A stretch of DNA of 64,000 nt from NCBI GenBank assembly GCA_017480565.1, contig JAFVAL010000025.1:1-64000 (forward strand). Direction: 5' to 3'. The translations under genes were made by a program, and so were the position numbers. The notes beneath the pieces were generated by a model. It was not told where the DNA came from. It was given only the letters and a program-made list of their open reading frames with translations, and ran no database searches. The DNA comes from Lachnospiraceae bacterium (GTDB lineage: Bacteria > Bacillota > Clostridia > Lachnospirales > Lachnospiraceae). Positions 54,887 through 63,810 of this stretch are shown in pieces (positions within the stretch are counted from its first letter, which is position 1; every line of letters begins with the position of its first letter).

Positions 54887-55929
54887 GCGAACTTAGTGAA
54901 AGACTCAAAATCGATAATACCTTCGATCCCGTAGAGCCGGATGATCAGTACATTTTACAGGTCAACGCTTTAAAGAAATATTTCCCGGTGAAGGGTGGAT
55001 TTATCTCCCATACCGTGGGCTATGTCAAGGCAGTTGACGGTATTACCTTTAACCTTCGCCGCGGTGCCTGCATGGGTCTGGTTGGCGAGTCCGGCTGTGG
55101 CAAGACCACCGCTGGTCGTACCATTCTTCGTCTGTCCGGCGAGAAGACCGGAGGCCAGGTACTCTTTGAAGGCCGCGAGGTCTATGACTTAAACGCGAAG
55201 GAAATGAGAGAGCTGCGTCCGAAGATGCAGATCATCTTCCAGGATCCGTTCTCCTCTCTGTCCCCTCGTATGCCGGTCAGCGAAATCATCGGCGAGGCAG
55301 TGCGCGAGCACGGTCTGGTACCGAAGAATGAATTCAACGATTATATCGACAAGATCATGGATGAGTGCGGACTGCAGCCGTTCCACAAGGATCGTTATCC
55401 GCATGAGTTCTCCGGCGGTCAGAGACAGCGTATCTGTATTGCACGTGCGCTGGCATTAAACCCTGACTTCGTCGTCTGCGACGAGCCGGTATCTGCGCTG
55501 GATGTTTCCATTCAGGCACAGATCATCAACCTGCTGAAGGATCTGCAGAACGAGCACAACCTGACCTATCTGTTTATCTCTCACGACCTTTCCGTTGTTG
55601 AGCACATTTCCGATACGGTTGGTGTTATGTATCTGGGAAGCCTTGTTGAGTACGGTGATACCGAGGATATCTTCCGCAACCCGTTACATCCTTACACGCA
55701 GGCATTGTTCTCTGCGATTCCGATTCCGGATCCGACGATCAAGATGAATCGTATCGTTCTGGAAGGCTCCATTCCTTCTCCGGCCAACCCGCCGAAGGGA
55801 TGTAAGTTCCACACCCGCTGCAGAAACTGCATGGAGTGCTGCAAGGAAGTCGCACCGGAGCAGAAAGAGATCGAGCCCGGACATTTCGTGTCCTGCCATC
55901 TCTACGACGACGTTAAGAGCTTATCCTAA
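54883..55929 (+). CDS. oppF: Oligopeptide ABC transporter ATPase OppF
   Basis: A 348-residue ATPase with Walker [12 protein letters not shown], signature [15 protein letters not shown] and Walker [13 protein letters not shown], plus the C-terminal Cys-rich tail ([14 protein letters not shown]). It pairs with OppD to drive import. Last gene of the opp operon; a hairpin follows. Confidence 0.93.
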   Translation: MSELSERLKIDNTFDPVEPDDQYILQVNALKKYFPVKGGFISHTVGYVKAVDGITFNLRRGACMGLVGESGCGKTTAGRTILRLSGEKTGGQVLFEGREVYDLNAKEMRELRPKMQIIFQDPFSSLSPRMPVSEIIGEAVREHGLVPKNEFNDYIDKIMDECGLQPFHKDRYPHEFSGGQRQRICIARALALNPDFVVCDEPVSALDVSIQAQIINLLKDLQNEHNLTYLFISHDLSVVEHISDTVGVMYLGSLVEYGDTEDIFRNPLHPYTQALFSAIPIPDPTIKMNRIVLEGSIPSPANPPKGCKFHTRCRNCMECCKEVAPEQKEIEPGHFVSCHLYDDVKSLS

Positions 55930-55939
55930 TGGGAAACAT

Positions 55940-55968
55940 GTGAAGCAGCATACGATATGCTGCTTCAC
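55940..55968 (+). terminator. Hairpin at the end of the opp operon
   Basis: A perfect 13-bp stem GTGAAGCAGCATA/TATGCTGCTTCAC with a 3-base loop, but no T run. Termination is likely but not certain. Confidence 0.6.
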
Positions 55969-56015
55969 GTTGTATCAGGGGTTTTTACAGAAGTTTTTCT
56001 GAGACTGGAGATGCT

Positions 56016-56393
56016 ATGGCAGAAGAGAAAAGACCTTACTGGCTCTCAGACGATGACGACGGCAGAACCATCGTGGATATGAGCGGTGTGAAGCATAGAA
56101 ACATGTTTTTACCGCACCGGTTTGAAGACGAGATCGTGAGTGCCCGCGAGGAAGACCTCTCGGAGGCAAAAGAGAAGCCGGAGCGGGAGAAAAACCGCGT
56201 CGTGGAAGAAAACGGCCAGATCATGGATGAAGCGGAAGCGAGGGGCTTTCGTCCCTGGGAGGAGAGAAGCCTGAACAAAGAAGAGACGCGCTCGTTTATC
56301 TTCGGGGCGACCACCGCGGGTTTGTTCCTGGTGGGCATTTTTATCGCCGCAGGGTGGCTTTTTATTCAGTTTTTGCTCTGGGTTTGGTCGTAG
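56016..56393 (+). CDS. Small C-terminally anchored membrane protein
   Basis: A 125-residue protein with an acidic, highly charged N-terminal 90 residues and a single C-terminal membrane segment (about 95-122). No signal peptide and no recognised family. GGAG precedes the ATG. It sits between the opp operon and the LysR gene with gaps of about 90-110 bases on each side. Confidence 0.65.
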   Translation: MAEEKRPYWLSDDDDGRTIVDMSGVKHRNMFLPHRFEDEIVSAREEDLSEAKEKPEREKNRVVEENGQIMDEAEARGFRPWEERSLNKEETRSFIFGATTAGLFLVGIFIAAGWLFIQFLLWVWS

Positions 56394-56505
56394 GGGAAGA
56401 TTGACAGATTTTATGCGCCGGTGTTTACCATCGGCTTTTTTGCTTGTTGCCTCGCATGCGGCAGGCTGTATGGTAGGAAAAGGCAATGTTGCTTAAGGGG
56501 AAAGA

Positions 56506-57423
56506 ATGAATATCAATCAATTGAAATATGTGCTGGCGGTTGCCGGTGCTTCATCGATGCGAGAGGCATCTACAAAATTATTTGTATCACAGCCGGCTCT
56601 CTCCTCCAGTATCAGAGAGTTGGAAGAGGAACTGGGAATTCTGATTTTTGAGCGTACCAACAAAGGAATCCATCTGACCGACGAAGGCAGAGATTTTGTC
56701 ATTTACGCTAAGAAGGCAGTTGGCCAATATGAGATTCTGGAGGATAAATATCTCTCAAAAGACAGTGATCATGAGAGATTCTCGGTCTCAGCGCAGCACT
56801 ACAATTTCGCGATTCAGGCATTTACCAAAGTCATCATCCGGATGAAACCGGAGAAGTATGATTTCTCGATTCATGAGACGAAGACCAAGGAGGTTTTAGA
56901 GGATGTAAGCCGCCTAAAGAGTGAGGTCGGCATCGTATCTTTCTCAGGCTCGAATGAGTCGTTAATGAGAAAGTTGTTTCGTGATTATGCACTCGAGTTT
57001 ACGCCGCTGATGCGGCGGGAGACCTATCTCTATGTCTGGAACGATCATCCGTTTGCGGGAAGAGAGGAGATTTCGATTGAGGAGATGCGCGACTACCCGT
57101 GCATCAGCTTTGATCAGAGCAGCGATGATAATTTCTACCTGATGGAAGAGGCGATGGCGGATTATTCATTTGACAAGATGATTAAATCGGATGACCGGGC
57201 AACGACGATGGAGATCATCGCAGCGCTTAACGGATATTCCATCGGGATCGGAATGCTCTCCCAGGAAGATGCGATCTTACAAGGGCTTGTGGCGATCAAG
57301 CTAAAGGAAGAGGATCCCCTTACGATCGGATATATCACGAGAAAGGGCAGTGTGCTATCCCGCTACGGGGAAGCTTATGTGGAGGAACTGCTCACTTATC
57401 GGGAGCCATCCAGTGTGAAATGA
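56506..57423 (+). CDS. LysR-family transcriptional regulator
   Basis: A 305-residue LysR regulator: HTH at 1-60 (LFVSQPALSSSIRELEEELG) and a two-lobe ligand domain (about 90-295). AAGGGGAAAG precedes the start. It is immediately upstream of the isethionate/sulfur operon and co-directional. It resembles the CysB/CysL type in context, so a sulfur-metabolite sensor is the best guess (inference). Confidence 0.85.
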   Translation: MNINQLKYVLAVAGASSMREASTKLFVSQPALSSSIRELEEELGILIFERTNKGIHLTDEGRDFVIYAKKAVGQYEILEDKYLSKDSDHERFSVSAQHYNFAIQAFTKVIIRMKPEKYDFSIHETKTKEVLEDVSRLKSEVGIVSFSGSNESLMRKLFRDYALEFTPLMRRETYLYVWNDHPFAGREEISIEEMRDYPCISFDQSSDDNFYLMEEAMADYSFDKMIKSDDRATTMEIIAALNGYSIGIGMLSQEDAILQGLVAIKLKEEDPLTIGYITRKGSVLSRYGEAYVEELLTYREPSSVK

Positions 57424-57470
57424 TGTTAGTGATAGGAATTACTTATCGCCGGTAATTAGAATGAGTTAAT

Positions 57471-57498
57471 TTACAGGTGCATACTGCTTCTTTATAAT
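57471..57498 (+). promoter_or_regulatory. Promoter of the sulfur operon
   Basis: TTACAG (57471-57476) and TATAAT (57493-57498), 16-base spacer. The dyad AATTAG/GTTAATT just upstream (57454-57471) has the T-N11-A shape of LysR sites. Confidence 0.6.
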
Positions 57499-57525
57499 GA
57501 AAAACGGATCAAGGAGGCATATGCA

Positions 57526-57636
57526 ATGAATGTTTACGTATCTTTTAGCATGGCAGACTGTATGTGTTGTCGAATGCAGAACTCTCGAGCATATGATGTG
57601 GCTGGAGGCGCTCGACAATCTATTGTGATGCCCTAA
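57526..57636 (+). CDS. Cys-rich leader peptide (36 aa) of the sulfur operon
   Basis: ATG at 57526, 8 bases after AAGGAGG, opens 36 codons ending at TAA 57634. Residues 11-15 read DCMCC: three Cys codons (TGT) in four, at 57559-57570. The peptide has no other recognisable feature. It is followed by competing RNA structures ending in a terminator, and then the islA gene. This is the arrangement of a ribosome-mediated attenuator sensing charged tRNA-Cys. Confidence 0.7.
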   Translation: MNVYVSFSMADCMCCRMQNSRAYDVAGGARQSIVMP

Positions 57637-57707
57637 GAGAGAAAGATTTGCAAGATTGTTACGTTTGCCAATGCTCGGGAGCTTTTTTGGAAGGCTCCCG
57701 TTTTTTT
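57582..57707 (+). promoter_or_regulatory. Attenuator: antiterminator and terminator
   Basis: Terminator: CGGGAGC (57676-57682) with GCTCCCG (57694-57700) and seven T. Antiterminator: CTCTCGAGCAT (57582-57592) pairs over 11 bases (one G-U) with ATGCTCGGGAG (57671-57681), sequestering the terminator's 5' arm. A third option pairs TCGAGC (57585-57590) with GCTCGA (57610-57615), which would free the terminator. The three structures are mutually exclusive. Confidence 0.75.
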
Positions 57708-57797
57708 GTGCCGAAAAAGGACAAGGAAGAGGCGGGAGACGGCAGTCACAGATGTGAAAGAATCGGGTAATGAATTGCATAAAAGAGGAGGCAGAAT

Positions 57798-60263
57798 ATG
57801 AGTGAAGTGACATTTTCTCCGCAGGAAGAGAGAGTGATTTATAAAAAGAATCTGGCCAATATCAACCGTGCGACAAGCCTGATCGGCAAGGTGCGCGGCG
57901 TGAAACCGCAGATTGACATCGAGAGAGGTCTTTATTTTACAAGATCATTTCAGGAGACGGAGGGGGAGGCCTTAATCGTTCGCTGGGCAAAGGCACTTTT
58001 ATATTATGCGAAGGAGAGCACGGTTCACATCGAGGACGGTCAGCTCCTTGCAGGCAGAGGTGGCACGGCAGGCCGATATGGCATCTTATATCCGGAGCTT
58101 GACGGCGATACGCTGGGCATTAACATCGAGAAGCTTCCCGGCAGAGTGACGTCTCCGTTTGACATTTCAGAAGAGGCTGCGCATATTGTAAAGACCGAGA
58201 TCGAACCGTACTGGAAAGGCAAGACTTATCACGAGGAACTCGCGAAGTCACTACCGGAGGATACCAGAAGATTGACCTACAATCCGGATGAAGAGTCGTC
58301 CTCCCGTTTTATTGTAAATGAGACCTCTTCTTTCCGCTCTTCGATCCAGTGGGTGCATGATTATGAGATCGTCCTGCAGAAGGGATTTGCGTGGATTAAG
58401 AAGGACTCTGAGGAGAGACTGGCAGCACTGGATAAGGACAGTGCATACGATATGATGGAGAAGAAACCTTATCTGGAGGCCCTGATCATTATGTCCGATG
58501 CCATCATCTTGTGGGCGAACCGCTATGCGGATGAAGCAGAGCGCCAGGCAGCCCTGACAGAGAGTGATGCGAGACGACAGGAGCTGCTGGCGATTGCAGC
58601 AAACTGCCGGAAGGTGCCGGCCTATCCGGCGGAGACCTTCTATGAGGCGGTGCAGTCGCAGTGGCTGACCCAGATGTTCTCCAGAATCGAGCAGAAGACC
58701 GGCACGATCATCTCCAATGGCAGAATGGATCAGTATCTGTATCCGTACTATGTGGCAGATTTAAAGAAAGGTGCGATCACCCCGTTAAAGGCGCAGGAAC
58801 TCTTAGAGTGCGTGTGGGTGGAGATGGCAGCATTTGTGGATCTGTATCTGTCTGAGACCGGCGGTGCCTTCAATGAAGGATATGCACACTGGGAGGCAGT
58901 GACGATCGGCGGCCAGACAAAAGATGGTCTGGATGCGACCAACGATTTGACCTATATTATTCTGAAGTCCAAGAGGGACTTCCCGCTCAACTACCCGGAT
59001 CTTGCGGCGAGAGTCCATACGAGAAGCCCAAGAAAGTATCTCTATGATGTCGCGCTTACGATCAAAGACGGATCGGGCTTCCCGAAGATCATCAACGACG
59101 AGGAGGTCATTCCGCTGCTCTTATCCAAGGGAGCAACCTTTGAGGAGGCATTTGACTATGCCGTCTCCGGATGCGCAGAGTGCCGGATGCCAAACCGTGA
59201 CACCTACACAAGCCCGGGTGCTTATATCAATTTCGGCGCGGCGCTTGAGATGGTGATCTATAACGGCAGGATGCAAAAGTACGGAGACGAGCTTTTGGGT
59301 CTTGAGACGGGCGAGTTTGAGGCATTCGAAACTTTCGATCAGGTCTTGGCGGCCTACCTTGCGCAACAGAAGAACTTCATCCGGCATGCCTTCCGCCAGC
59401 AGTATCAGATCAATCATCTGCGGGCAAGACATTTTGCAACGCCTCTTGGGTCGGCACTTTCCAAACCCAGCAGAGAAAGCTACACGGATCTGCATCAGGA
59501 GCATGTGCCTGGCGGCATCGATCTTGGCTACTTTGAATTTATCGGATTTGGTACGGTTGTGGATTCGCTGGCAGCGATCAAGAAGCTTGTGTTTGAGGAG
59601 AAGCGTTTTACGCTGGCTGAGCTTAAGGCGGCACTTTTGGCTGACTTTGAGGGCTATGAAGTGATTCGGGAGCTTGTTAAGAATGCACCGTCTTACGGAA
59701 ATGATGATCCTTATGCGGATGAGATCGGTTTGCTCCTCGATAAGGAGGCGGGCGATTTCGCAAGAAAGTACGGAAAGGAATTCGGCGTACACATCGATCT
59801 GCGCTATGTACCGTTTACCTCCCATGTACCTTTCGGCAAGGTTGTCAGCGCAACACCCAACGGCAGAAAAGCCTATACACCGTTATCTGATGGCAGCAGC
59901 GCATCCCAGGGCGCAGATGTAAATGGACCGACAGCGATCCTGCAGTCCAATTTCAAGACCAAGAATTGGAACAACAACTACCGGGCCGCGAGACTACTGA
60001 ATATCAAGTTAAGCCCCGGCTGCGTTAAGGGCGATGAGGGAACTGAGAAGCTGGTCGATTTCCTAGAAGCATTCAGAGATCTGAAGTTATGGCATGTTCA
60101 GTTTAATGTCATGAATTCAGATACGATGAGAAAGGCACAAAAGGACCCGGAGGCTTATAAGGATCTGCTGGTGCGGATTGCCGGCTACAGTGCTTATTTT
60201 ACAGAACTGTCAAAGGATTTGCAGGATGATCTGATCGCGAGAACAGAGCAGCAGGCAATATGA
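57798..60263 (+). CDS. islA: Glycyl radical enzyme, probable isethionate sulfite-lyase
   Basis: An 821-residue glycyl radical enzyme with GCAEC (C459, E461) and the radical glycine G796 in RIAGY. Against the Bilophila/Desulfovibrio isethionate sulfite-lyase numbering I recall, a constant offset of 9 aligns every pocket residue: R180/R189, Q184/Q193, W365/W374, C459/C468, E461/E470, R669/R678, F673/F682. That enzyme cleaves isethionate (2-hydroxyethanesulfonate) to sulfite and acetaldehyde. The sulfite reductase in the same operon supports this. The reference residues come from memory and an alignment should confirm them. AGAGGAGG precedes the ATG; it overlaps the activase by 4 bases. Confidence 0.85.
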   Translation: MSEVTFSPQEERVIYKKNLANINRATSLIGKVRGVKPQIDIERGLYFTRSFQETEGEALIVRWAKALLYYAKESTVHIEDGQLLAGRGGTAGRYGILYPELDGDTLGINIEKLPGRVTSPFDISEEAAHIVKTEIEPYWKGKTYHEELAKSLPEDTRRLTYNPDEESSSRFIVNETSSFRSSIQWVHDYEIVLQKGFAWIKKDSEERLAALDKDSAYDMMEKKPYLEALIIMSDAIILWANRYADEAERQAALTESDARRQELLAIAANCRKVPAYPAETFYEAVQSQWLTQMFSRIEQKTGTIISNGRMDQYLYPYYVADLKKGAITPLKAQELLECVWVEMAAFVDLYLSETGGAFNEGYAHWEAVTIGGQTKDGLDATNDLTYIILKSKRDFPLNYPDLAARVHTRSPRKYLYDVALTIKDGSGFPKIINDEEVIPLLLSKGATFEEAFDYAVSGCAECRMPNRDTYTSPGAYINFGAALEMVIYNGRMQKYGDELLGLETGEFEAFETFDQVLAAYLAQQKNFIRHAFRQQYQINHLRARHFATPLGSALSKPSRESYTDLHQEHVPGGIDLGYFEFIGFGTVVDSLAAIKKLVFEEKRFTLAELKAALLADFEGYEVIRELVKNAPSYGNDDPYADEIGLLLDKEAGDFARKYGKEFGVHIDLRYVPFTSHVPFGKVVSATPNGRKAYTPLSDGSSASQGADVNGPTAILQSNFKTKNWNNNYRAARLLNIKLSPGCVKGDEGTEKLVDFLEAFRDLKLWHVQFNVMNSDTMRKAQKDPEAYKDLLVRIAGYSAYFTELSKDLQDDLIARTEQQAI

Positions 60264-61126
60264 TGAATCGAAAGACAACACTACTGATATTCAACATTCA
60301 AAAGTATTCCCTTCATGACGGTGACGGGATCCGGACTGCAGTCTTCTTAAAAGGCTGCCCGCTCAGATGCGCCTGGTGCTGCAATCCGGAGTCACAGTCG
60401 GGGGAGAAAGAACTGATTTACCGAAAAACCAGATGTATCGGTATGGACGCATGTGGTCTGTGCAAGCAAGCAGCGCCTACCGGGGCGATCCGAAGAGGAG
60501 AGGACGGGAAGGCGTCGCTTTGCATGGAATTTTGCAAGAATGAGCTGCGTCTTGCAGACGTCTGTCCGGCAAGAGCATTGGAGATAGAAGGCAGGGAGAT
60601 TACCATTGATGAGGTGCTGCAGACCGTAGCACAAGATGAGATCTTCTACCGGGGAAAGGGCGGCTTGACACTGAGCGGTGGTGAGCCTCTGTTTCAGAAA
60701 GCCAGTATCGCACTTTTAAAGGAGGCCAAAGAAGACCACATCAACACTGCCATCGAGACATGCGGATTTGTCTCAACAGAGCGTCTCCTTGAGGCGGCTG
60801 CGTACTTAGATGAGATTTTCTTTGACCTTAAGTCTGCAGAGGAAGAGAAGCATATCCGATATACCGGCGTATCGAATGGACCGATTATAGCCAACTTGAA
60901 TGCGCTTAAAAAAGCATATCCTCACAAGCGTATCCGGGTGAGAACCCCGGTGATTCCGGGCTTTAATGATACGAAGGAGGCGCTTAGCGCAATCGAGGCA
61001 GTGTTATCTGAGATCGGGATTTATGACTGGCAAAAGCTCCCATATCATGCATATGGCGTGGGTAAATATGAGATGTTAGGCAGAGTCTATCCGCTGGATC
61101 AGATGAGAGCGCAGGAGAATTTTTGA
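60260..61126 (+). CDS. islB: Glycyl-radical enzyme activating enzyme (radical SAM)
   Basis: A 288-residue radical-SAM activase: CxxxCxxC at C33, C37, C40 (CPLRCAWC), the GGEP motif (LSGGEPLFQ) and a ferredoxin-like insertion. The insertion is degenerate: the first set reads C59, C65, C68 with Ala where the fourth Cys belongs, and the second is C88, C92, C102. It installs the glycyl radical on the lyase encoded just before it. It overlaps islA by 4 bases. Confidence 0.9.
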   Translation: MMNRKTTLLIFNIQKYSLHDGDGIRTAVFLKGCPLRCAWCCNPESQSGEKELIYRKTRCIGMDACGLCKQAAPTGAIRRGEDGKASLCMEFCKNELRLADVCPARALEIEGREITIDEVLQTVAQDEIFYRGKGGLTLSGGEPLFQKASIALLKEAKEDHINTAIETCGFVSTERLLEAAAYLDEIFFDLKSAEEEKHIRYTGVSNGPIIANLNALKKAYPHKRIRVRTPVIPGFNDTKEALSAIEAVLSEIGIYDWQKLPYHAYGVGKYEMLGRVYPLDQMRAQENF

Positions 61127-61186
61127 TCCGTGCAATTAATGAGAGTGACATGACAACTACAGCACAATGAGACAAGGAGAGAGAAC

Positions 61187-61393
61187 ATGAAAATCAAAGT
61201 AGCAGGCGAAGTAAAAGAAGTGAAAGAAGGTCTGACGCTAACCGAACTGATCGAGATTGAGCAGGTTGAAACCCCGCAGTATGTGACGGTTTCCCTCAAT
61301 GAAGAATTCGTAGAGAGCGGCAGTTTTGCAGAGACTGTCTTAAAAGACGGCGATGACGTTGAGTTTTTATATTTTATGGGAGGCGGAAGGTAA
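61187..61393 (+). CDS. ThiS/MoaD-like sulfur carrier with C-terminal extension
   Basis: A 68-residue ubiquitin-like protein ending in FMGGGR. The carboxyl terminus is blocked by residues after the Gly-Gly, so it must be trimmed before thiocarboxylation; a JAMM protease is encoded two genes on. This is the layout of the HcyS/CysO-type carriers for homocysteine or cysteine synthesis rather than of thiamine ThiS, which normally ends at Gly-Gly. AAGGAGAGAG precedes the start. Confidence 0.85.
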   Translation: MKIKVAGEVKEVKEGLTLTELIEIEQVETPQYVTVSLNEEFVESGSFAETVLKDGDDVEFLYFMGGGR

Positions 61394-62205
61394 TGGCCTT
61401 TACCAATGAAGAACTGGAACGCTATTCCAGACATATTATTTTAAAAGAGATCGGAGTGAAAGGGCAGAAGAAGCCCTTAAACGGCAAGGTACTGATCATC
61501 GGTGCGGGTGGACTTGGTGCACCTGCGGCCATGTATCTGGCGGCAGCAGGCGTGGGCACCATCGGCATCGCAGATGCGGATGTGGTGGATTTATCGAACC
61601 TGCAGCGCCAGGTCATTCATACGACCAATGATATCGGAAAGTTAAAGGTGGAATCCGCTGCCGAGACGATGCGTGCCATCAATCCGGGGATTCAGGTCAA
61701 CACCTATCATACGTTTGTATCAAGCGAGAACATCATGGATCTGATTGCGGACTATGACTTCATTCTGGACGGGACCGATAATTTCCCCGCAAAGTTTCTC
61801 ATCAACGATGCATGTGTGATGGCGAAGAAGCCACTGTCTCACGCCGGAATCATCCGGTTTAAGGGACAGCTTACGACCATCATTCCGGGAGAAGGACCGT
61901 GCTACCGCTGCATTTTCAAGAATCCGCCTCCGAAGGATGCAGTGCCTACCTGTAGACAGGCCGGTGTCATCGGTGCGATGGGCGGGGTGATCGGTTCGCT
62001 CCAGGCGATGGAAGCGGTCAAATATCTGACCGGTACCGGAGATCTGTTAGTGGGATATCTGCTCACTTACGATGCTCTGACGATGGAATTTCACAAGATC
62101 AAGCTGCCGTCCAGAAAAGGCGGATGCGCCGTCTGTTCCGATACACCCACGATCACGACGCTGATCGATTATGAGCAGATTGCTTGTGATTTAAAGGACA
62201 GATGA
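61393..62205 (+). CDS. ThiF/MoeB-like E1 enzyme for the sulfur carrier
   Basis: A 270-residue adenylating enzyme: ATP site GAGGLGAPAAMYLA, the DLSNLQRQVIH motif, two zinc-type CxxC pairs (CYRC near 173 and CAVC near 249) and a Cys in VPTCRQAG. It should adenylate the carrier's C-terminus for sulfur transfer. It starts on the last base of the carrier's stop codon. Confidence 0.88.
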   Translation: MAFTNEELERYSRHIILKEIGVKGQKKPLNGKVLIIGAGGLGAPAAMYLAAAGVGTIGIADADVVDLSNLQRQVIHTTNDIGKLKVESAAETMRAINPGIQVNTYHTFVSSENIMDLIADYDFILDGTDNFPAKFLINDACVMAKKPLSHAGIIRFKGQLTTIIPGEGPCYRCIFKNPPPKDAVPTCRQAGVIGAMGGVIGSLQAMEAVKYLTGTGDLLVGYLLTYDALTMEFHKIKLPSRKGGCAVCSDTPTITTLIDYEQIACDLKDR

Positions 62206-62223
62206 TAGAGGATTTCTGACAAG

Positions 62224-62661
62224 ATGAAGATTACGATACAAAGAAGCGAGTATGAGAAAATGCTTGCGCATGCCAGAAATGAGCGCCCAAATGAAGCCTG
62301 CGGTTTGATCGCGGGAAGAGACGTAGAGGGTGTCAGGCAGATCGTTACGGTCTATCTGCTTACCAATATCGATCATACGAATGAGCATTTTTCCATTGAT
62401 CCGAGAGAACAGCTACTTGCCATAAAGCAGATGCGAAAAGACGGTCTTGTGCCGCTTGGCAACTGGCATTCGCACCCGGAGACACCCGCAAGACCGTCGG
62501 AAGAAGACAAACGCCTTGCCAACGACAGCAAGGCCAGCTACCTGATTCTTTCCCTGGCACAGGAGGATCATCCGGTTCTTCATGCTTTTCATGTAGAAGG
62601 TGCGCAGGGAGAAAAAACCGTCAGAAAAGAAGAACTGATCATAGTAGAGGAGGCCTCATGA
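62224..62661 (+). CDS. JAMM (MPN+) zinc metalloprotease
   Basis: A 145-residue protein with a JAMM motif: a glutamate in RPNEACGLIAG and HSHPETPARPSEED giving HxH...SxxD. Such Mec+/HcyD-type enzymes trim sulfur-carrier precursors or release the product amino acid. Its position after the carrier and E1 genes fits trimming of the extra residues on the carrier. It overlaps the next gene by 4 bases. Confidence 0.88.
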   Translation: MKITIQRSEYEKMLAHARNERPNEACGLIAGRDVEGVRQIVTVYLLTNIDHTNEHFSIDPREQLLAIKQMRKDGLVPLGNWHSHPETPARPSEEDKRLANDSKASYLILSLAQEDHPVLHAFHVEGAQGEKTVRKEELIIVEEAS

Positions 62662-62912
62662 TGGCAGACTTAGGATTTGAAGTAAATGAACGTGTCGATA
62701 TCACGGACGTGGTTTGTCCGGTTACATTTGTAAAGACGAAGGTTGCCCTGGAAGAGCTTGAGGAGGGTGAGATCTTACAGGTACATCTCAATGAAGGTGA
62801 GCCTGTGATGAATGTACCTAGAAGCGTGAAAGACGAGGGACATCAGATTTTAAAGCTGATCGAAAATGGAGACGGAACCTACGATCTTTATGTGCGCAAG
62901 GTAGGAGACTGA
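62658..62912 (+). CDS. TusA/SirA-like sulfur-transfer protein
   Basis: An 84-residue TusA-family protein with the active cysteine in DVVCPVTFVKTK (about 20). It likely carries persulfide sulfur between the sulfite reductase and the E1/carrier. A second ATG directly follows the first; either may be the start. Confidence 0.85.
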   Translation: MMADLGFEVNERVDITDVVCPVTFVKTKVALEELEEGEILQVHLNEGEPVMNVPRSVKDEGHQILKLIENGDGTYDLYVRKVGD

Positions 62913-62946
62913 GGCGCGAAGCAGGAAGAAAGGAGTAGGGCACAAG

Positions 62947-63810
62947 ATGGCAACCGATTATGCAACACTAAAAAAGGGCGGCTTCATGCGCCAGAAACAA
63001 AAGGATCATTTCTCACTGCGCCTGTCTGTTGTCGGCGGTCAGGTTAGCACGGAGCAGCTAGTAGCGATCACGGAAGTGGCGAATCAATATGGGCATGGCT
63101 ATATCCATCTGACCTCCCGGCAGGGGATCGAGATTCCCTTTATCCAGTTAAAGGACATTGATGCCGTAAAAGAAGCTCTCGCAAAAGGCGGTGCCAAGCC
63201 AGGAGTATGTGGACCGAGAGTCCGCACCGTTACAGCCTGTCAGGGCGCAGCCGTCTGTCCGAACGGATGCATCGAGACCGAGGAACTTGCCAAAGAGCTG
63301 AGCGAGCGGTATTTCGGAAGAGAGCTGCCGCATAAGTTTAAGTTTGGTATCACGGGATGCCGAAACAACTGCTTAAAAGCGGAGGAGAATGATCTGGGCA
63401 TCAAAGGCGGTATTCGGGTATCCTGGATCGAGGATGCCTGCATCAACTGCGGTCTTTGCGAGAAGGTCTGCCGGGAAGGTGCGATTCAGATTGAGAATGG
63501 CAAGGTCGTGCTTTCGCAGGAAAAGTGTAATTACTGCGGAAGATGTGCATTTAGCTGCCCGACGGATGCTTATGAGAAAACGCCGGGATATCTGGTAAGC
63601 TTCGGCGGTCTGTTTGGCAACCAGATCAATCAGGGTGAGACGATTGTTCCGTTTATTGAGGATCAGGAGACATTATTTAGAATCTGTGATGCGGCGCTCA
63701 CCTTCTTTGATGAGAATGCGAAGCCGAGCGAGCGTTTTAAATTCACGATTGACCGTGTCGGAAAAGACAAACTGGATGCGGTTGTCTGGAAAGCTTATGA
63801 AGGGGCTTAA
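62947..63810 (+). CDS. Small siroheme sulfite reductase with 2[4Fe-4S] ferredoxin domain
   Basis: A 287-residue protein with a nitrite/sulfite reductase ferredoxin-like half (about 15-75), the siroheme/[4Fe-4S] ligands C98, C104, C138, C142 (Cx5C...Cx3C) and an inserted ferredoxin domain (C165-C204, two CxxCxxC sets). This is the compact low-molecular-weight type found in anaerobes. It should reduce sulfite to sulfide, here probably the sulfite released from isethionate. Confidence 0.88.
   Translation: MATDYATLKKGGFMRQKQKDHFSLRLSVVGGQVSTEQLVAITEVANQYGHGYIHLTSRQGIEIPFIQLKDIDAVKEALAKGGAKPGVCGPRVRTVTACQGAAVCPNGCIETEELAKELSERYFGRELPHKFKFGITGCRNNCLKAEENDLGIKGGIRVSWIEDACINCGLCEKVCREGAIQIENGKVVLSQEKCNYCGRCAFSCPTDAYEKTPGYLVSFGGLFGNQINQGETIVPFIEDQETLFRICDAALTFFDENAKPSERFKFTIDRVGKDKLDAVVWKAYEGA

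Noticed and set aside
57421..57797. T-box or SAM riboswitch upstream of the sulfur operon
   Set aside because: No GGTGGNACCGCG core and no SAM-I/S-box conserved elements; a translated leader with attenuator explains the region better.
61187..62205. Thiamine ThiS/ThiF pair
   Set aside because: No thiazole genes (thiG, thiH) nearby, the carrier has extra residues after Gly-Gly, and JAMM, TusA and sulfite reductase genes point to amino-acid sulfur supply.
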